Below are positions 19,701-28,594 of a stretch of DNA of 64,000 nt, piece by piece (position 1 is the stretch's first letter; each line of letters starts with the position of its first letter). The position numbers and the translations under genes were made by a program. Location of the stretch: positions 300,895-364,894 of the forward strand of contig JAIQFV010000003.1 in the NCBI GenBank assembly GCA_020073085.1. Reading direction: 5' to 3'. This DNA is from Terriglobia bacterium. GTDB lineage: Bacteria > Acidobacteriota > Terriglobia > JAIQFV01. The notes under the pieces were generated by a model. It made no database searches. It had not been told where the DNA came from and saw nothing but the letters and a program-made list of their open reading frames with translations.

Positions 19701-19954
19701 ACGGTAACGCCGCCCAGTCCTCCGGTGGTCGGAAGAGGGAAGGATGCCTGCTGCAACGTGCCGGGACCGAGACCCGTTCCTGTGACCGCAAACAGTGCGC
19801 CCTGGGCGATGCCATATCCGGGAAAACCGCTGGGAATCCTCCCCGCTGCATTTACTACATCGGTGATCGAAGTCTGAGCGGAGGCGTGTGTGGCCAGCGC
19901 GAGTAAGGCGCAGGCCAGTACAATCAAATGTCTTAGCGCTACCCAATTTTTCAT
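16709..19954 (-). CDS. Secreted protein: TIGR03437-like N-terminal module plus two shared C-terminal modules
   Basis: A 1081-residue exported protein. A signal peptide (about 1-27, LALATHASAQ) is followed by a Solibacter-type module: VNAAGRIPSGFPG, GTGLGPG, LGGVTVTVQIGGTTVNAIMV, ILPSNTPIGTGTVTV, then VMLNGTGLGAIS. A Pro-rich linker (PIPAPPPPPPPANP) is near residue 400. The last 440 residues are two copies of the GVPASPPT...FPQIxDGGGYxT module also found at 5445-8825 and 22540-23514. Met at 19954 is chosen because GGAGAGGG lies upstream; the frame is open 46 codons further without a site. Likely outer surface or exopolymer-associated; function unknown. Confidence 0.83.
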   Translation of the reverse strand: MKNWVALRHLIVLACALLALATHASAQTSITDVVNAAGRIPSGFPGYGIAQGALFAVTGTGLGPGTLQQASFPLPTTGGLGGVTVTVQIGGTTVNAIMVYVSAHEVGAILPSNTPIGTGTVTVNNGGVTAAAPITVVASAFGAFSLDYFSGTQSAAAFNVAGNGTATLNLLSPPGSPAQSGQTVMLNGTGLGAISSNETQSGATDVPNVQIRVFVGTQPATVLSAGRGAFPGLPAGLPSFPVPPGIAAWDVIRFIVPNGVTGCKVPVAVQTGSFVSNFAWIAISSDGGPCVDLNTADFGDTVTLSGTVKTASINLLRTTERDTSGGFTTEIGTEIGSGIFIKFDAPAPTTVRVSDFTFGALANNLDPGTCLVQTFRTVIPVNPIPAPPPPPPPANPTVFLDAGPAINLKNAGGATQQLKKSSPGTYSGGIGSSFNIPGLPPDNSKLFLNPGTITADNGGGGADVPAFTGSVTLPSPPLTFDNIDAIGNSIDRGSGVTVKWSGGDPSSFVNISGNSINVSGNVTLTGDFTCSERISAGQFTVPPFVTLALPLTASTPPLPPIGTLSLWGYAVNRIQIPGINLGLLSAVLETQKNVTFVGTSGTSTGGGQSQVNLSLGGNAASSTTSLGTSNPLAVGYATVEVNSGSTPYGTAVFSFTQNGQVISEAGVPASPPTTHAEVFIDLRTNVPAKSGERDANVININTGVAAVNRGSALAHIQMILRDLTGTIIRQGATTLAAKGHFAKFIDQFAPDLVLPPDFATATRNATLELISDQPLSLLALRVTENQRQESLITTTPIADLTQPDPRDMVLFPQIVDGGGYQTSLFLLNTTGAVETGTIQTFDDNGAALPTLLNDGGQAAASISYTLPPRGARLLTTGGSQSAIRAGSVRVIPDAGNVTPIGAGVFGFTSAGNLITESGIPSSALTTRARIYVDKSGGHNTGLAIADASGLPRTVQVSVTNADGTTQAASISLPANGHTARFADQLLSGLPNGFQGVMDITSSSPFAALTLRSLNNARGDGLLTTFPTADLTRPAPSPVVFPQIADGGGYSTQIILINSGSSSSSASVSFFGESGSPLPVGK

Positions 19955-20060
19955 GCTACCCTCTCCATTCCTGAATACGCCGCAAACGCCGAATGTCGCG
20001 AATCGAGTCACTTTCGACCGACCCGCATCTGGGCCACTAGCGGTCCGCCTCGCATGCAGG

Positions 20061-20104
20061 GAGTGTCCGAATGTGTGTTGTGGATCAGGCACTTTCGGAC
20101 ACTC
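20061..20104. promoter_or_regulatory. Perfect 11-bp inverted repeat in a divergent intergenic region
   Basis: GAGTGTCCGAA (20061-20071) and TTCGGACACTC (20094-20104) are exactly complementary with 22 bases between. It lies between the divergently oriented secreted-protein gene and the sigma-factor gene, a plausible operator or RNA hairpin. No T-run follows. Confidence 0.5.
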
Positions 20105-20204
20105 TCGTCGATGGGGACGGGAAACCGAATAGAGGTTTCGGCTACGGGTAATCCTGCGTCCGCGGCGATGCCTGGATTCTCAAGTTATTGGCATTCACTA
20201 CGCA

Positions 20205-20786
20205 ATGCGCAAACGCGGAGACAAAACCGTCATTTCCGGACCGAATGGCGCTATAGCGCCGGGGCTCGATCGCGAACAGCTGGATTCGCTGTTCAGCGCC
20301 ACCTATGAGGAGTTGCGCCGCCTCGCCGCCTCGGTGCGGAGTGGCGATCCCGCAGCGACCTTGAATCCCACCGCGCTGGTGCATGGAGCGTGGCTCAAGC
20401 TGGCGAAGTCCCCCGGCTTTGTCGTCACCTCCCGGCTCCACTTCAAGCGGATCGCCGCGCGGGCCATGCGACAGCTTCTGGTCGAAGCAGCCCGACGGCG
20501 CGGTTCACACAAGCGGGGCGGAGCAGGCCAGGCCGTTGTTGTCACCTTTGACGAGGCACTCAGCCAGCCGGCCTGTTGCGAAGAGGACATGTTGCGGCTC
20601 GACATCGCGCTCGATGAACTGGCGCGTCTCAACCCCCGCCATGCCGTCATGGTAGAGAGCCGATTCTTTGCGGGGCTTGACGTCAGCGAGACTGCGGAAT
20701 TGCTGGAGGTATCCGAAGCCACAATTCTCCGCGACTGGCGGGTGGCCAGGGCCTGGCTGGCGCATGAACTTCACAAGGGTCGGTAA
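20205..20786 (+). CDS. ECF-type RNA polymerase sigma factor (TIGR02999-like)
   Basis: A 193-residue sigma-70 family protein. The sigma-2 part carries LFSATYEELRRLAASVR and NPTALVHGAWLKLAKS, then FKRIAARAMRQLLVEAARRR; sigma-4 is LNPRHAVMVESRFFAGLDVSETAELLEVSEATILRDWRVARAWL. This form, common in Acidobacteriota and Planctomycetes, is usually paired with a Ser/Thr kinase rather than a classical anti-sigma factor; no kinase or anti-sigma gene is adjacent. Target promoters cannot be read from the sequence. Confidence 0.88.
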   Translation: MRKRGDKTVISGPNGAIAPGLDREQLDSLFSATYEELRRLAASVRSGDPAATLNPTALVHGAWLKLAKSPGFVVTSRLHFKRIAARAMRQLLVEAARRRGSHKRGGAGQAVVVTFDEALSQPACCEEDMLRLDIALDELARLNPRHAVMVESRFFAGLDVSETAELLEVSEATILRDWRVARAWLAHELHKGR

Positions 20787-21024
20787 ATGTGGGGGGCGGG
20801 CCTCCGTTTTTGTCCTGCCTGTTCAAGGAGACGATGGACCGCACGCCTTAGGAACGAATTCAAATCCTGTGCCACGAAACCGCGAATCAGTACGCGGACG
20901 AGGCGGATTTCGCTGACATTCGCTCCGCCGCGATCTCTGCGTCTCCGCGGTGTATCCCCGGTTTATTTCTTATCTCCCCAAATTCAATTTGACTCCCCAC
21001 GGCCTCCTCCTTATGCTGGGCCGC

Positions 21025-22398
21025 ATGTTGGATACCTTCTTCAAGCTCACGGAAAATCGCACGACCGTTCGCACGGAACTGCTCGGCGGAGCCACCACCT
21101 TCGTCACGATGGCCTACATCATCGTGGTCAATCCCGCCATTTTGAAATTCGCCGGAATCCCCGCGGGGCCGAGCACGGTCGCAACCATCCTGGCCGCTGT
21201 ATTCGGCTGTCTGCTCATGGGGCTCTATGCGAACCGGCCAATCGCCGTTGCCCCGTACATGGGCGAGAACGCCTTCATCGCCTACGGGCTCACCGCCATG
21301 GGGATCGGCTGGCAGCTGTCCCTGGGGGCGGTCTTCGTGAGCGGCGTGGGGTTCACGCTGATCACGCTCTTAAGAATCCGCTCCTGGCTGGCGAATTCAA
21401 TCTCGGTCAGCATGAAGCACAGCTTCGCCGTGGGAATCGGGTTGTTCCTCGCCTTCATCGGAATGTATGAAACCGGCATCGTGACCAGCGCGGTCGCCGG
21501 TATGCCTCCGCAGGCCCTGCTCGCGGCGAATGCGACTGGACTGCGGGCTCCCGATGTTCCATTGAAAATCGGCAATCTCGTCGATCCCCTGGTGCTCTTA
21601 GCGATTTTTGGATTTCTGCTGACGGTGACCCTGCTGTATCGAAAGGTGCGCGGAGCGATTCTCCTGGGAATCGGGGTGACAGCGGTCCTTGGTTATTTCC
21701 TGCATCTTGGCCATGCGCCCCAAGCGGTGGTCACCCTCCCGTTCACCGGTGAGTATTCGCTCAGTTCGATTGCCTTCAAGCTGGATATTGCGGGAGTGCT
21801 CCGGCTGAGTTTTCTTCCCGTCTTGCTGACCCTTTTCCTGATGGGGTTTCTGGACACGCTGGGAACACTCGTGGGGGTGGGCGCCGCCGGGGGCCTGGTG
21901 GACGAAAAGGGAAATTTCCCTAAGATCGAACAGCCGATGATGGTGGATGCCGTCTCCTGTATGTTCAGCGCCCTGATCGGCACCACTACCAGCGGGGCAT
22001 ATATTGAATCCGCAACGGGCATCCGCGAGGGCGCTCGCACCGGCCTGGCTGCGGTGACGACCGGCTTGTTGTTTGCAGCTTCACTCTTTTTTGTCCCTTT
22101 GCTGGAGCCCTTGCAACAACTCAAGTACGCGTATGGACCGGCCCTGATTGCCGTTGGAGTCCTGATGGTCCGCTCCATCACAAAGATCGATTTTGAAGAT
22201 TTGACGGAATGGGTGCCGGCTTTTGCGACGGTCGTGATGATGCTGTTCACCTATAACATCGGGAACGGACTGACGGCGGGTTTGGTCCTATATCCTGTAC
22301 TCAAGCTTCTCTCGGGCCGGGGCAGGGAACTGAATTGGGGGTCGGTGGTGCTTGGCCTGCTGTGTGCCGTTTACTATGTGTTTGGGATGCCACACTGA
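21025..22398 (+). CDS. NCS2 family purine permease, AzgA type
   Basis: A 457-residue membrane transporter with about 12-14 hydrophobic segments. N-terminal TENRTTVRTELLGGATTFVTMAYIIVVNP, NRPIAVAPYMGENAFIAY and the TTTSGAYIESATGIREGARTGLAAVTTG block are the AzgA (adenine/guanine/hypoxanthine:H+) signature. It imports purine bases across the inner membrane. Start ATG 21025 places the protein at the family's N-terminus; further in-frame starts exist upstream (20950, 21013). The ECF sigma gene 240 bp upstream on the same strand is probably unrelated. Confidence 0.88.
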   Translation: MLDTFFKLTENRTTVRTELLGGATTFVTMAYIIVVNPAILKFAGIPAGPSTVATILAAVFGCLLMGLYANRPIAVAPYMGENAFIAYGLTAMGIGWQLSLGAVFVSGVGFTLITLLRIRSWLANSISVSMKHSFAVGIGLFLAFIGMYETGIVTSAVAGMPPQALLAANATGLRAPDVPLKIGNLVDPLVLLAIFGFLLTVTLLYRKVRGAILLGIGVTAVLGYFLHLGHAPQAVVTLPFTGEYSLSSIAFKLDIAGVLRLSFLPVLLTLFLMGFLDTLGTLVGVGAAGGLVDEKGNFPKIEQPMMVDAVSCMFSALIGTTTSGAYIESATGIREGARTGLAAVTTGLLFAASLFFVPLLEPLQQLKYAYGPALIAVGVLMVRSITKIDFEDLTEWVPAFATVVMMLFTYNIGNGLTAGLVLYPVLKLLSGRGRELNWGSVVLGLLCAVYYVFGMPH

Positions 22399-22539
22399 TT
22401 GCTGAGGCGGGTGAGGCCCTCCGGGGAACAGGAGCCGGCCACCCGCCCATCTCGGAGAGGGCACATCCGCGAGTCTTACGCGAGGTGAAATCACACTTCT
22501 TCGCTCGGAGTGCTTCCATTTCTGATTCCAAATTCTTGT

Positions 22540-23514
22540 TTACTTTCGTTTATGGACCGGAATGCCTCCAATCACGAAAGTCTTCCCTGAAACCGTGCGC
22601 AGAGCGGTCACAGCAATCGGCGTGGGCGAGGTAATTCGAATTCCCAACATCGACAAATCCCCTGACAGCAAACTGAGAAAGATGGTCCAATTAGGATCTG
22701 CACTCATATACTCATTAGCAAAGCGTGACATTTGGCTATTTGCCTTAAGCGTCACTGTAACGCTGGCAAAGGGAATGCCGTTCACGGGAACACTGACGAG
22801 CCCTAATGCTTCCAGCGTGACCGTGGTGTCGGAGGATCCCGGGTTGACCATGGCGATGCCGGTTCCGATCTTCGGTGTTTGTTGGGCATTGATCCAAAAC
22901 TCTGTACCTGTTTCGGTGGCCGGTACGCCAACCAATCCCATCACCTCGTTCCCATCCATTATGTCGTACACGACCTGAACAGTGGTGTCGTCGTCACAAT
23001 CAGTCGAGCACGTTTGCGTCATCGACACGTCGGCATAGCCGGCCTGGACCACCTCGGGACTGGTCAGCGCCGTCAAAGTCAAGGCGAATGCCTGCCCGGC
23101 CTTCAAGGTTGTCATGATGGAATTGGCGGGAAGGGGTGGAAAATTAGGAATACCATCAATGACCATGATGACAGCCATGGCCCCTCGAGTAGATTCGTTT
23201 AAGTCCACCGAGACGGTCTTAGAATCACTGGTAGGATTGCCCAAAAGGATATGGGTGCGGTAATTTCCGCCGACCACAATCTGGGAGGCGTACCGATGAA
23301 CGGCGGTCTCGTCCTGGAAAACGGCGCTTTTCGCGGGGACGACGCCTTCCTGAATCGAAAAAGCGTCTCCGGCCCTGTCTGAAGGAAGCGTCACTATCTT
23401 TGTTCTTCCTTGGTATCCAAACACAAAGATGTCCTTTTGGCCCTGGAGGGGCTGTGCTGCAAGGTATTCGACCGATAACAACACTGCTGCCAGAAATAGA
23501 ATTGTTCTTTTCAT
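22540..23514 (-). CDS. Secreted protein with one copy of the shared module
   Basis: A 324-residue exported protein with a signal peptide (about 1-21, ending in YLAAQ). It contains SQIVVGGNYRTHILLGNP, equivalent to FPQIxDGGGYxTxxILLN in the two larger secreted proteins, followed by AGYADVSM...VVYDIMDGNEVMGLVGVPAT...GTGIAMVNPG...SRFANEYM and LGIRITSPTPIAVTALRT, matching the rest of the module in the same order. It therefore seems to be a short member of the same family made of little else. Function unknown. It converges on the AzgA-like gene. Confidence 0.72.
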   Translation of the reverse strand: MKRTILFLAAVLLSVEYLAAQPLQGQKDIFVFGYQGRTKIVTLPSDRAGDAFSIQEGVVPAKSAVFQDETAVHRYASQIVVGGNYRTHILLGNPTSDSKTVSVDLNESTRGAMAVIMVIDGIPNFPPLPANSIMTTLKAGQAFALTLTALTSPEVVQAGYADVSMTQTCSTDCDDDTTVQVVYDIMDGNEVMGLVGVPATETGTEFWINAQQTPKIGTGIAMVNPGSSDTTVTLEALGLVSVPVNGIPFASVTVTLKANSQMSRFANEYMSADPNWTIFLSLLSGDLSMLGIRITSPTPIAVTALRTVSGKTFVIGGIPVHKRK

Positions 23515-23797
23515 AATTAAGTATCCTCCTCTGAATTGACCTCAGTGAGGGATGGCGGACGAAACGACAGCATCCCCGGCACGGATGGCTGAATGGCCCG
23601 GGCCGGGATGAAACTGTGCCCGCTGGAAAACACTTGAAAGAATCCGCTTTTTGGAAATGGGGTACTTCTAAAGCGCTCCAATGACCACAATGGAACAATC
23701 CAACGGGATCGCGCGTTCGATGATTTTATCTGGCCGGGGGAAACGGACGCCGATCCAACCGCATTCCATTATAACGCCAGGGCGGCCGCGATTGCAA

Positions 23798-24403
23798 TTA
23801 CTCGGAAATAATCTTGACTGACTTCAAGACGATCGGGGTCATGGGGACGTTCGCGTATTCCGGGTTCACTGCCTTGGTCGGAGTCGTTCCAATCTTATCG
23901 ACTACATCCATTCCTTCCATCACCTTTCCAAAGACCGCATAACCCATCGCCCGATTGGAGCTTCCATGATGGTTCAACCTGTTGTTGTCGACGAGGTTGA
24001 TGAAAAACTGCGCCGTAGCGGTGTCGGGCTCTTCTTCACGGGCCATGGATAGGGTTCCACGGTCGTTGAGCAGGCCATTGGCGGCTTCGTTCTTGATCGG
24101 GGCCCGCGTCGCCTTTTCCTTGAGATCCGGTGTCACCCCTCCACCCTGGATCACAAACCCCCGCATGACCCGGTGAAAAATGGTCCCGTTGTAAAAGCCG
24201 ATCCTCGCGTATTCGAGAAAGTTCTTCACCGTAATCGGAGCTCTATCGGGATAGAGTTCGATCTTGATGTCTCCCATGGAGGTCTGCAGGACAACCAGCG
24301 GGTTTTTGGGAGCGGGCTCCGCAGATCCGTTGGCTCCTGCGGTAAGAACAGACCCAAGAGTGACAAGGCAGAGCGCTGTCAGCAATAATCGAAGAATTTT
24401 CAT
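23798..24403 (-). CDS. Peptidyl-prolyl cis-trans isomerase (cyclophilin), exported
   Basis: A 201-residue protein. An N-terminal signal peptide (about 1-24, LTAGANG) precedes a complete bacterial-type cyclophilin domain: VVLQTSMGDIKIELYPDRAPITVKNFLEYA, FYNGTIFHRVMRGFVIQGGG (the catalytic Arg in FHRV), TLSMAREEEPDTATAQFFINL, and YAVFGKVMEGMDVVDKI. Export to the periplasm is predicted; it should help folding of periplasmic and outer-membrane proteins. It is near the secreted-protein genes, but no operon is evident. Confidence 0.92.
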   Translation of the reverse strand: MKILRLLLTALCLVTLGSVLTAGANGSAEPAPKNPLVVLQTSMGDIKIELYPDRAPITVKNFLEYARIGFYNGTIFHRVMRGFVIQGGGVTPDLKEKATRAPIKNEAANGLLNDRGTLSMAREEEPDTATAQFFINLVDNNRLNHHGSSNRAMGYAVFGKVMEGMDVVDKIGTTPTKAVNPEYANVPMTPIVLKSVKIISE

Positions 24404-24508
24404 TAGCGTTTCCTGAGAAAGAACTGCGAATTGAGAAACTTTTCATTGCAGTGACGCAGGGCCCGCAGAGTCATCTGCGAGCTCGGCGTCCCCGCGGTAA
24501 ATGATCCT

Positions 24509-27500
24509 TCAGATCAAAATCAATTCGGGTCGCTTCTTGATCAGATGTTCAAACCACAGATTGCCCAGCTTCTCTTGCACCGTATTCTGGCGAAGCCGGT
24601 CATTCAGATTCTTGAAATCGACTTCATCCATGGGCTGGTCCTGATTGAAGCAGGAGAAGACCGGGCCCGTCGGTTCACCGGACTGCGGGTCGACGTGCAT
24701 CTGCAGGCACTGGGCGCACACTTCCTTCATCATGCACTGCATCGGGGAATTAATGGAAGCGATGGCGGTGTGGCCCGGGGTGAGGTAATCGCACAGCACG
24801 CTTCGCCGGGCGACTTTGACAGCCCCCATCATGCGATCACTGCCGATGGCGATGATGCGTTGGATGCCATGGAAATTAAACAAGGGCGTGCCATGCTCGG
24901 GCTCCAACGACCCCTCGGCATAGTGCTTCATGGCCTGAACGATATTGCCCCGGAAGCTCCGATCCTGGGGCCGGAGCGTGTCAATCATCTCCCCCTGGTC
25001 CACGCTATAGACCACCTGGTCGCAGGCGGACTCGATTTCCTCTCGTTTGTAAAAATCTTCCTTCTTCTTGTACCCGGCGAAATAAATGACGCGACATCCA
25101 TTCTCCTTGAGCGCCTTGGCGATCGAGAAGAGGACCGCGTTCCCCAGTCCGCCGCCCGCGAGCAGCACGGTCTCATTTCGTGGAATCACGGTCGGGGTTC
25201 CGGTAGGTCCCATCACCACGACCTGCTGTCCCGGCTTGAGGGTGGCGCAGAGGCGGGAGCTGACTCCCATCTCCAGAACGATCATGGAGAGCAGACCCTT
25301 CTCGCGGTTCACCCAGGCTCCCGTGAGCGCCAGTCCTTCCATCATCAGGGTGGACTCGTCAATCTTCGGACTGTCCACTTCATAGTTCTGTAACCGGAAA
25401 AACTGTCCCGGTTGAAATTTCCTGGCCTGCATCGGCGCATGGACGATCACTTCAACGATGGTCGGGGTCAGCCGGTGGACATTGACCACCCGGGGAATCA
25501 GCTCCTCATCGAGTCGGTCGATCAGTCTTTTGAAACCCGGCTCCCGTTGGGGCTGCCCTTCGGGGGTCAAGGTCTTCATATGTTTCTCGAAGACCTTCAC
25601 AATATGCGGGTAACCCTGCTTCGCGGAGGCCATCGCCTTGACGACGTTGCCTTCAAAGACGGGGTGATTGTCGCCGTAATAGGTGATATAACGTCCCTCT
25701 CCCGACCCGTCCGGCGCCGCGCTGGAATAGGATGTAAAAAAGGCCGGGACCCCTGCGTCTTCTCCTGCGACCAGCTCGAATTCCTTTTCCTCTCTATTCG
25801 AGGGGCCAACACCATTGCCGGACCCGGACTTGAGGTGATAGCCCTTGAAGAACTCCCTTCGTTCATCGAGCTCAAAAGTTCCGGGACGCTCCCTCTCATA
25901 GATGATGTTGGGGTTGGTGCCGGCGGCCACCATCAAGGTCCGGGCCGGCAGATTCACGTTTTCTCCAGTTCCCGTCCATTTCCCCTTCTCATTCAAGGTC
26001 TGCCGCTCAAAGACCACGCCGTCGAGTGAGCCATGTTGATTGGTGAGGGCTTCGACCGGGGAAACGCGTTCGATAAAGTAGATGCCTTCTTCAAGAGACT
26101 TGATGATTTCCTCGTGGTTCAATCGATAGGCGGGAGAGTCAACGATGGACTTGCGGTAACAGAGCGAAACGCCTCCCCACTGCCGCACCAGGGGAACAAA
26201 GTCAGGCTCTTCGTGAGCTTCGAGTGCCCGTCGCCGCTCGGCCCTGACGGCCCGCCCATGCTCGATGAACCGTCCTGCAATTTCGCGTTCTTCCGAATCG
26301 TACATTGAGAGGATTCTATCCTCGCCGTATTCCGCCACCAGAGTTTCATAATGGTCGAGGAACTTTTCCACCTGGATCGGATAGTACGCCATCAGCTCCG
26401 TAGCGGTGTCGATCGCAGTCAACCCGCCACCAATGACGAGGGCGGGCATCTGGACCTGAAGATTGGCCAACACATTCCGCTTAAATGCCCCGGTCAACTG
26501 AAGCGCCATGAGAAAATCACTGGCCATTCGCACCCCGCGGATGAGGCTGTTCTTCATGCCGACCTGGGTGGGCTTGCCTGCCCCCGTGGCGATTGCAATG
26601 TGATGGAAGCCAAACTCCCACGCATCTTCGATGGTCAGCGTCCCGCCAAAGCGTATGCCGCCATGGATGCGAAACTTGTGGCGGCGCGAGAGCGCCAAAT
26701 GCAGCAGGGTGAGAAAATTCTTATCCCACCGCACCGTGATACCGTATTCACTGACGCCGCCAAAGCCCTCCAGGATCCGCTGGTCCAGTTGATGATAGAC
26801 CGCCTTCCAGTCCGCGATCGGCGTGGGCAAATGATCCGCATCTCCGGTCAGACTTCGAGGCAACGGCTCAATCTTCAACCCATCAATGCCGACGACTCCA
26901 AAACCTTCATTCAAGAGGTAGTGGGCGAGGGTGTAGCCCGCAGGGCCCAGTCCAACCACCAAAACGTTCTTGCCATTGTAGGGCAGGGCATAAGGCCGCT
27001 TCACGTTGAGGGGGTTCCAGCGGGTCAGAAGCGTGTAGATCTCGAATCCGTAAGGCAGGCCCAGAACATCGGTGAGGATCCCCGTTTCGGCCTGGGGGAT
27101 ATTCACTGGTTCCTGCTTCTGGAAGATGCAGCTCTTCATGCAGTCGTTGCAAATGCGGTGTCCCGTACCGGGAAGCATCGGATTGTCGATCACGACCGCG
27201 GCAAGAGCGGCCAGCGAGTCGCCGGCCTTCTTCAGCAGGTGAGCCTCCGAGATCTTTTCATTGAGCGGGCAGCCGGCCAGTGGAATTCCAAGGGGATTCT
27301 TCTTATACCCTCCCGTCTTTTCCTCAAATCCTTTTGAACACGAGTCCTTGTCGCGTTCGTGGCAGTAAATGCAATAGTCCACCTCTGAATAAACCTGCTT
27401 CGAAGAATAACGGGGGTCCGTCAATTTGAAGCCGTCGCGTCGCCGCAGCTTCTCCTCCGGGCCTGTGAATAGCTCCCCCATCTCGGGCCGGGGTTGAGCG

Positions 27501-28594
27501 ACCCTGACAAGGTGTTGGTAGTCAAGATTTTCAGGACGCTTGAAAGACACCCAGTCCCTGGTCTTAATTTTTCCGCGGGGATCGTGTGCCACGGCGGCAG
27601 ACCAGTCTTCGGTCAATACAATCAAACCGTGTAAAAACTCAGCGTCTTGCTCAATCGAATTCTGCTTCGATTCGACGCCAGGAATTCCTGAGAACAACGC
27701 AGTTGCCTGGGAATTGGATTGGAGCGCTCGCCGGAGGGCATGAATTCGCGCTCTGTCTTCTGGTCCCAGATCCTCCTTCGTGGACAGCGCGGCTGAAGCC
27801 AGCTTCTCCAATCTTAGAAGCTCGCCCACCATCAGCGCAAATCCGAGTTCAGGATCTTTCTTATTTAAAGTCTGAGGAAAGGCCGATTGACGAAGGAAAT
27901 CGACCTGCAGGTCTAGCCTTGAAAAATCCAACTGGGCCAGTTGGTCCGCTTTATGTTTCTTGCCGGCACGCCTCTGGACAAAGAACTTGTACTCAAAAAT
28001 GGATTGCTCTTCTTGTGCCTCCTCGATCATCCGTTCCCGCGCGGTATCCACATGGAACAGGCGCGCCAGAAAGACACTGAGATAAGGGGCCATGTGGAGA
28101 ATCAAATTGGATTCCGAGAGGGGAGTCATCCCACGGCCCTGGCATTCAGAATAGGCCGCGAAGTCCTTGGCCAGGGTCGGATTCTTGTCGGCGACCCCTG
28201 CAAAGAACATTTCGGCCAAAGCCTTCAGCCGGTCAGGCTGGTAGAGATCGGAATAGCGAAAGCCCTCCACTCCCAACTCAAAATCGTTATCGTGCGGACC
28301 GGAAGGCGTGATGGAGACAAAAAAATCGCCCACTTTTGAATGGGCGATGGCTGCGGGCTGGTGCGCCTGAAGGGCCACCTCAATTTCGATCACGCATTCC
28401 AGAGGTTTGATTCGCCGGACGACACCCTCCACGGGTTTGCTTCCCTCAGTCACGCAGATGGAAAGCCGCGTCCCCGGCAAGTACATGACGTCGTCGCTGG
28501 GTAACTTGATCTCAAAGAGAACCGATTGGCTCTCATGCTGATGACAGAAAAGGACTTCATACCGATTGAGAGACGCGTCGACGGCCTTGGACAT
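24509..28594 (-). CDS. Giant fused flavo-iron-sulfur oxidoreductase (GltD/NfnB-like plus FNR/NfnA-like)
   Basis: A 1361-residue protein. Residues 1-400 are unassigned, largely helical after an N-terminal beta-rich patch. Two Cys groups then follow: CIYC at 408-411 with DSC and GCP after it, and ICNDCMKSC at 482-489, like [4Fe-4S] sites. Next comes a GltD-type FAD domain (VLVVGLGPAGYTLA, about 541) and an NADPH domain (LVIGGGLTAIDTATEL, about 716). From about 1030 there is an FNR-like half: FQPGQFFRLQNYEVDS, GGGLGNAVLFSIAKAL (about 1143) and a PyrK/NfnA-like [2Fe-2S] Cys cluster near 1285-1320 (CMMKEVCAQC...FSC). The order equals NfnB then NfnA joined in one chain, suggesting flavin-based electron transfer between NAD(P)H and ferredoxin. 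This is inferred; related glutamate-synthase-like fusions are possible. Confidence 0.8.
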   Translation of the reverse strand: MSKAVDASLNRYEVLFCHQHESQSVLFEIKLPSDDVMYLPGTRLSICVTEGSKPVEGVVRRIKPLECVIEIEVALQAHQPAAIAHSKVGDFFVSITPSGPHDNDFELGVEGFRYSDLYQPDRLKALAEMFFAGVADKNPTLAKDFAAYSECQGRGMTPLSESNLILHMAPYLSVFLARLFHVDTARERMIEEAQEEQSIFEYKFFVQRRAGKKHKADQLAQLDFSRLDLQVDFLRQSAFPQTLNKKDPELGFALMVGELLRLEKLASAALSTKEDLGPEDRARIHALRRALQSNSQATALFSGIPGVESKQNSIEQDAEFLHGLIVLTEDWSAAVAHDPRGKIKTRDWVSFKRPENLDYQHLVRVAQPRPEMGELFTGPEEKLRRRDGFKLTDPRYSSKQVYSEVDYCIYCHERDKDSCSKGFEEKTGGYKKNPLGIPLAGCPLNEKISEAHLLKKAGDSLAALAAVVIDNPMLPGTGHRICNDCMKSCIFQKQEPVNIPQAETGILTDVLGLPYGFEIYTLLTRWNPLNVKRPYALPYNGKNVLVVGLGPAGYTLAHYLLNEGFGVVGIDGLKIEPLPRSLTGDADHLPTPIADWKAVYHQLDQRILEGFGGVSEYGITVRWDKNFLTLLHLALSRRHKFRIHGGIRFGGTLTIEDAWEFGFHHIAIATGAGKPTQVGMKNSLIRGVRMASDFLMALQLTGAFKRNVLANLQVQMPALVIGGGLTAIDTATELMAYYPIQVEKFLDHYETLVAEYGEDRILSMYDSEEREIAGRFIEHGRAVRAERRRALEAHEEPDFVPLVRQWGGVSLCYRKSIVDSPAYRLNHEEIIKSLEEGIYFIERVSPVEALTNQHGSLDGVVFERQTLNEKGKWTGTGENVNLPARTLMVAAGTNPNIIYERERPGTFELDERREFFKGYHLKSGSGNGVGPSNREEKEFELVAGEDAGVPAFFTSYSSAAPDGSGEGRYITYYGDNHPVFEGNVVKAMASAKQGYPHIVKVFEKHMKTLTPEGQPQREPGFKRLIDRLDEELIPRVVNVHRLTPTIVEVIVHAPMQARKFQPGQFFRLQNYEVDSPKIDESTLMMEGLALTGAWVNREKGLLSMIVLEMGVSSRLCATLKPGQQVVVMGPTGTPTVIPRNETVLLAGGGLGNAVLFSIAKALKENGCRVIYFAGYKKKEDFYKREEIESACDQVVYSVDQGEMIDTLRPQDRSFRGNIVQAMKHYAEGSLEPEHGTPLFNFHGIQRIIAIGSDRMMGAVKVARRSVLCDYLTPGHTAIASINSPMQCMMKEVCAQCLQMHVDPQSGEPTGPVFSCFNQDQPMDEVDFKNLNDRLRQNTVQEKLGNLWFEHLIKKRPELILI

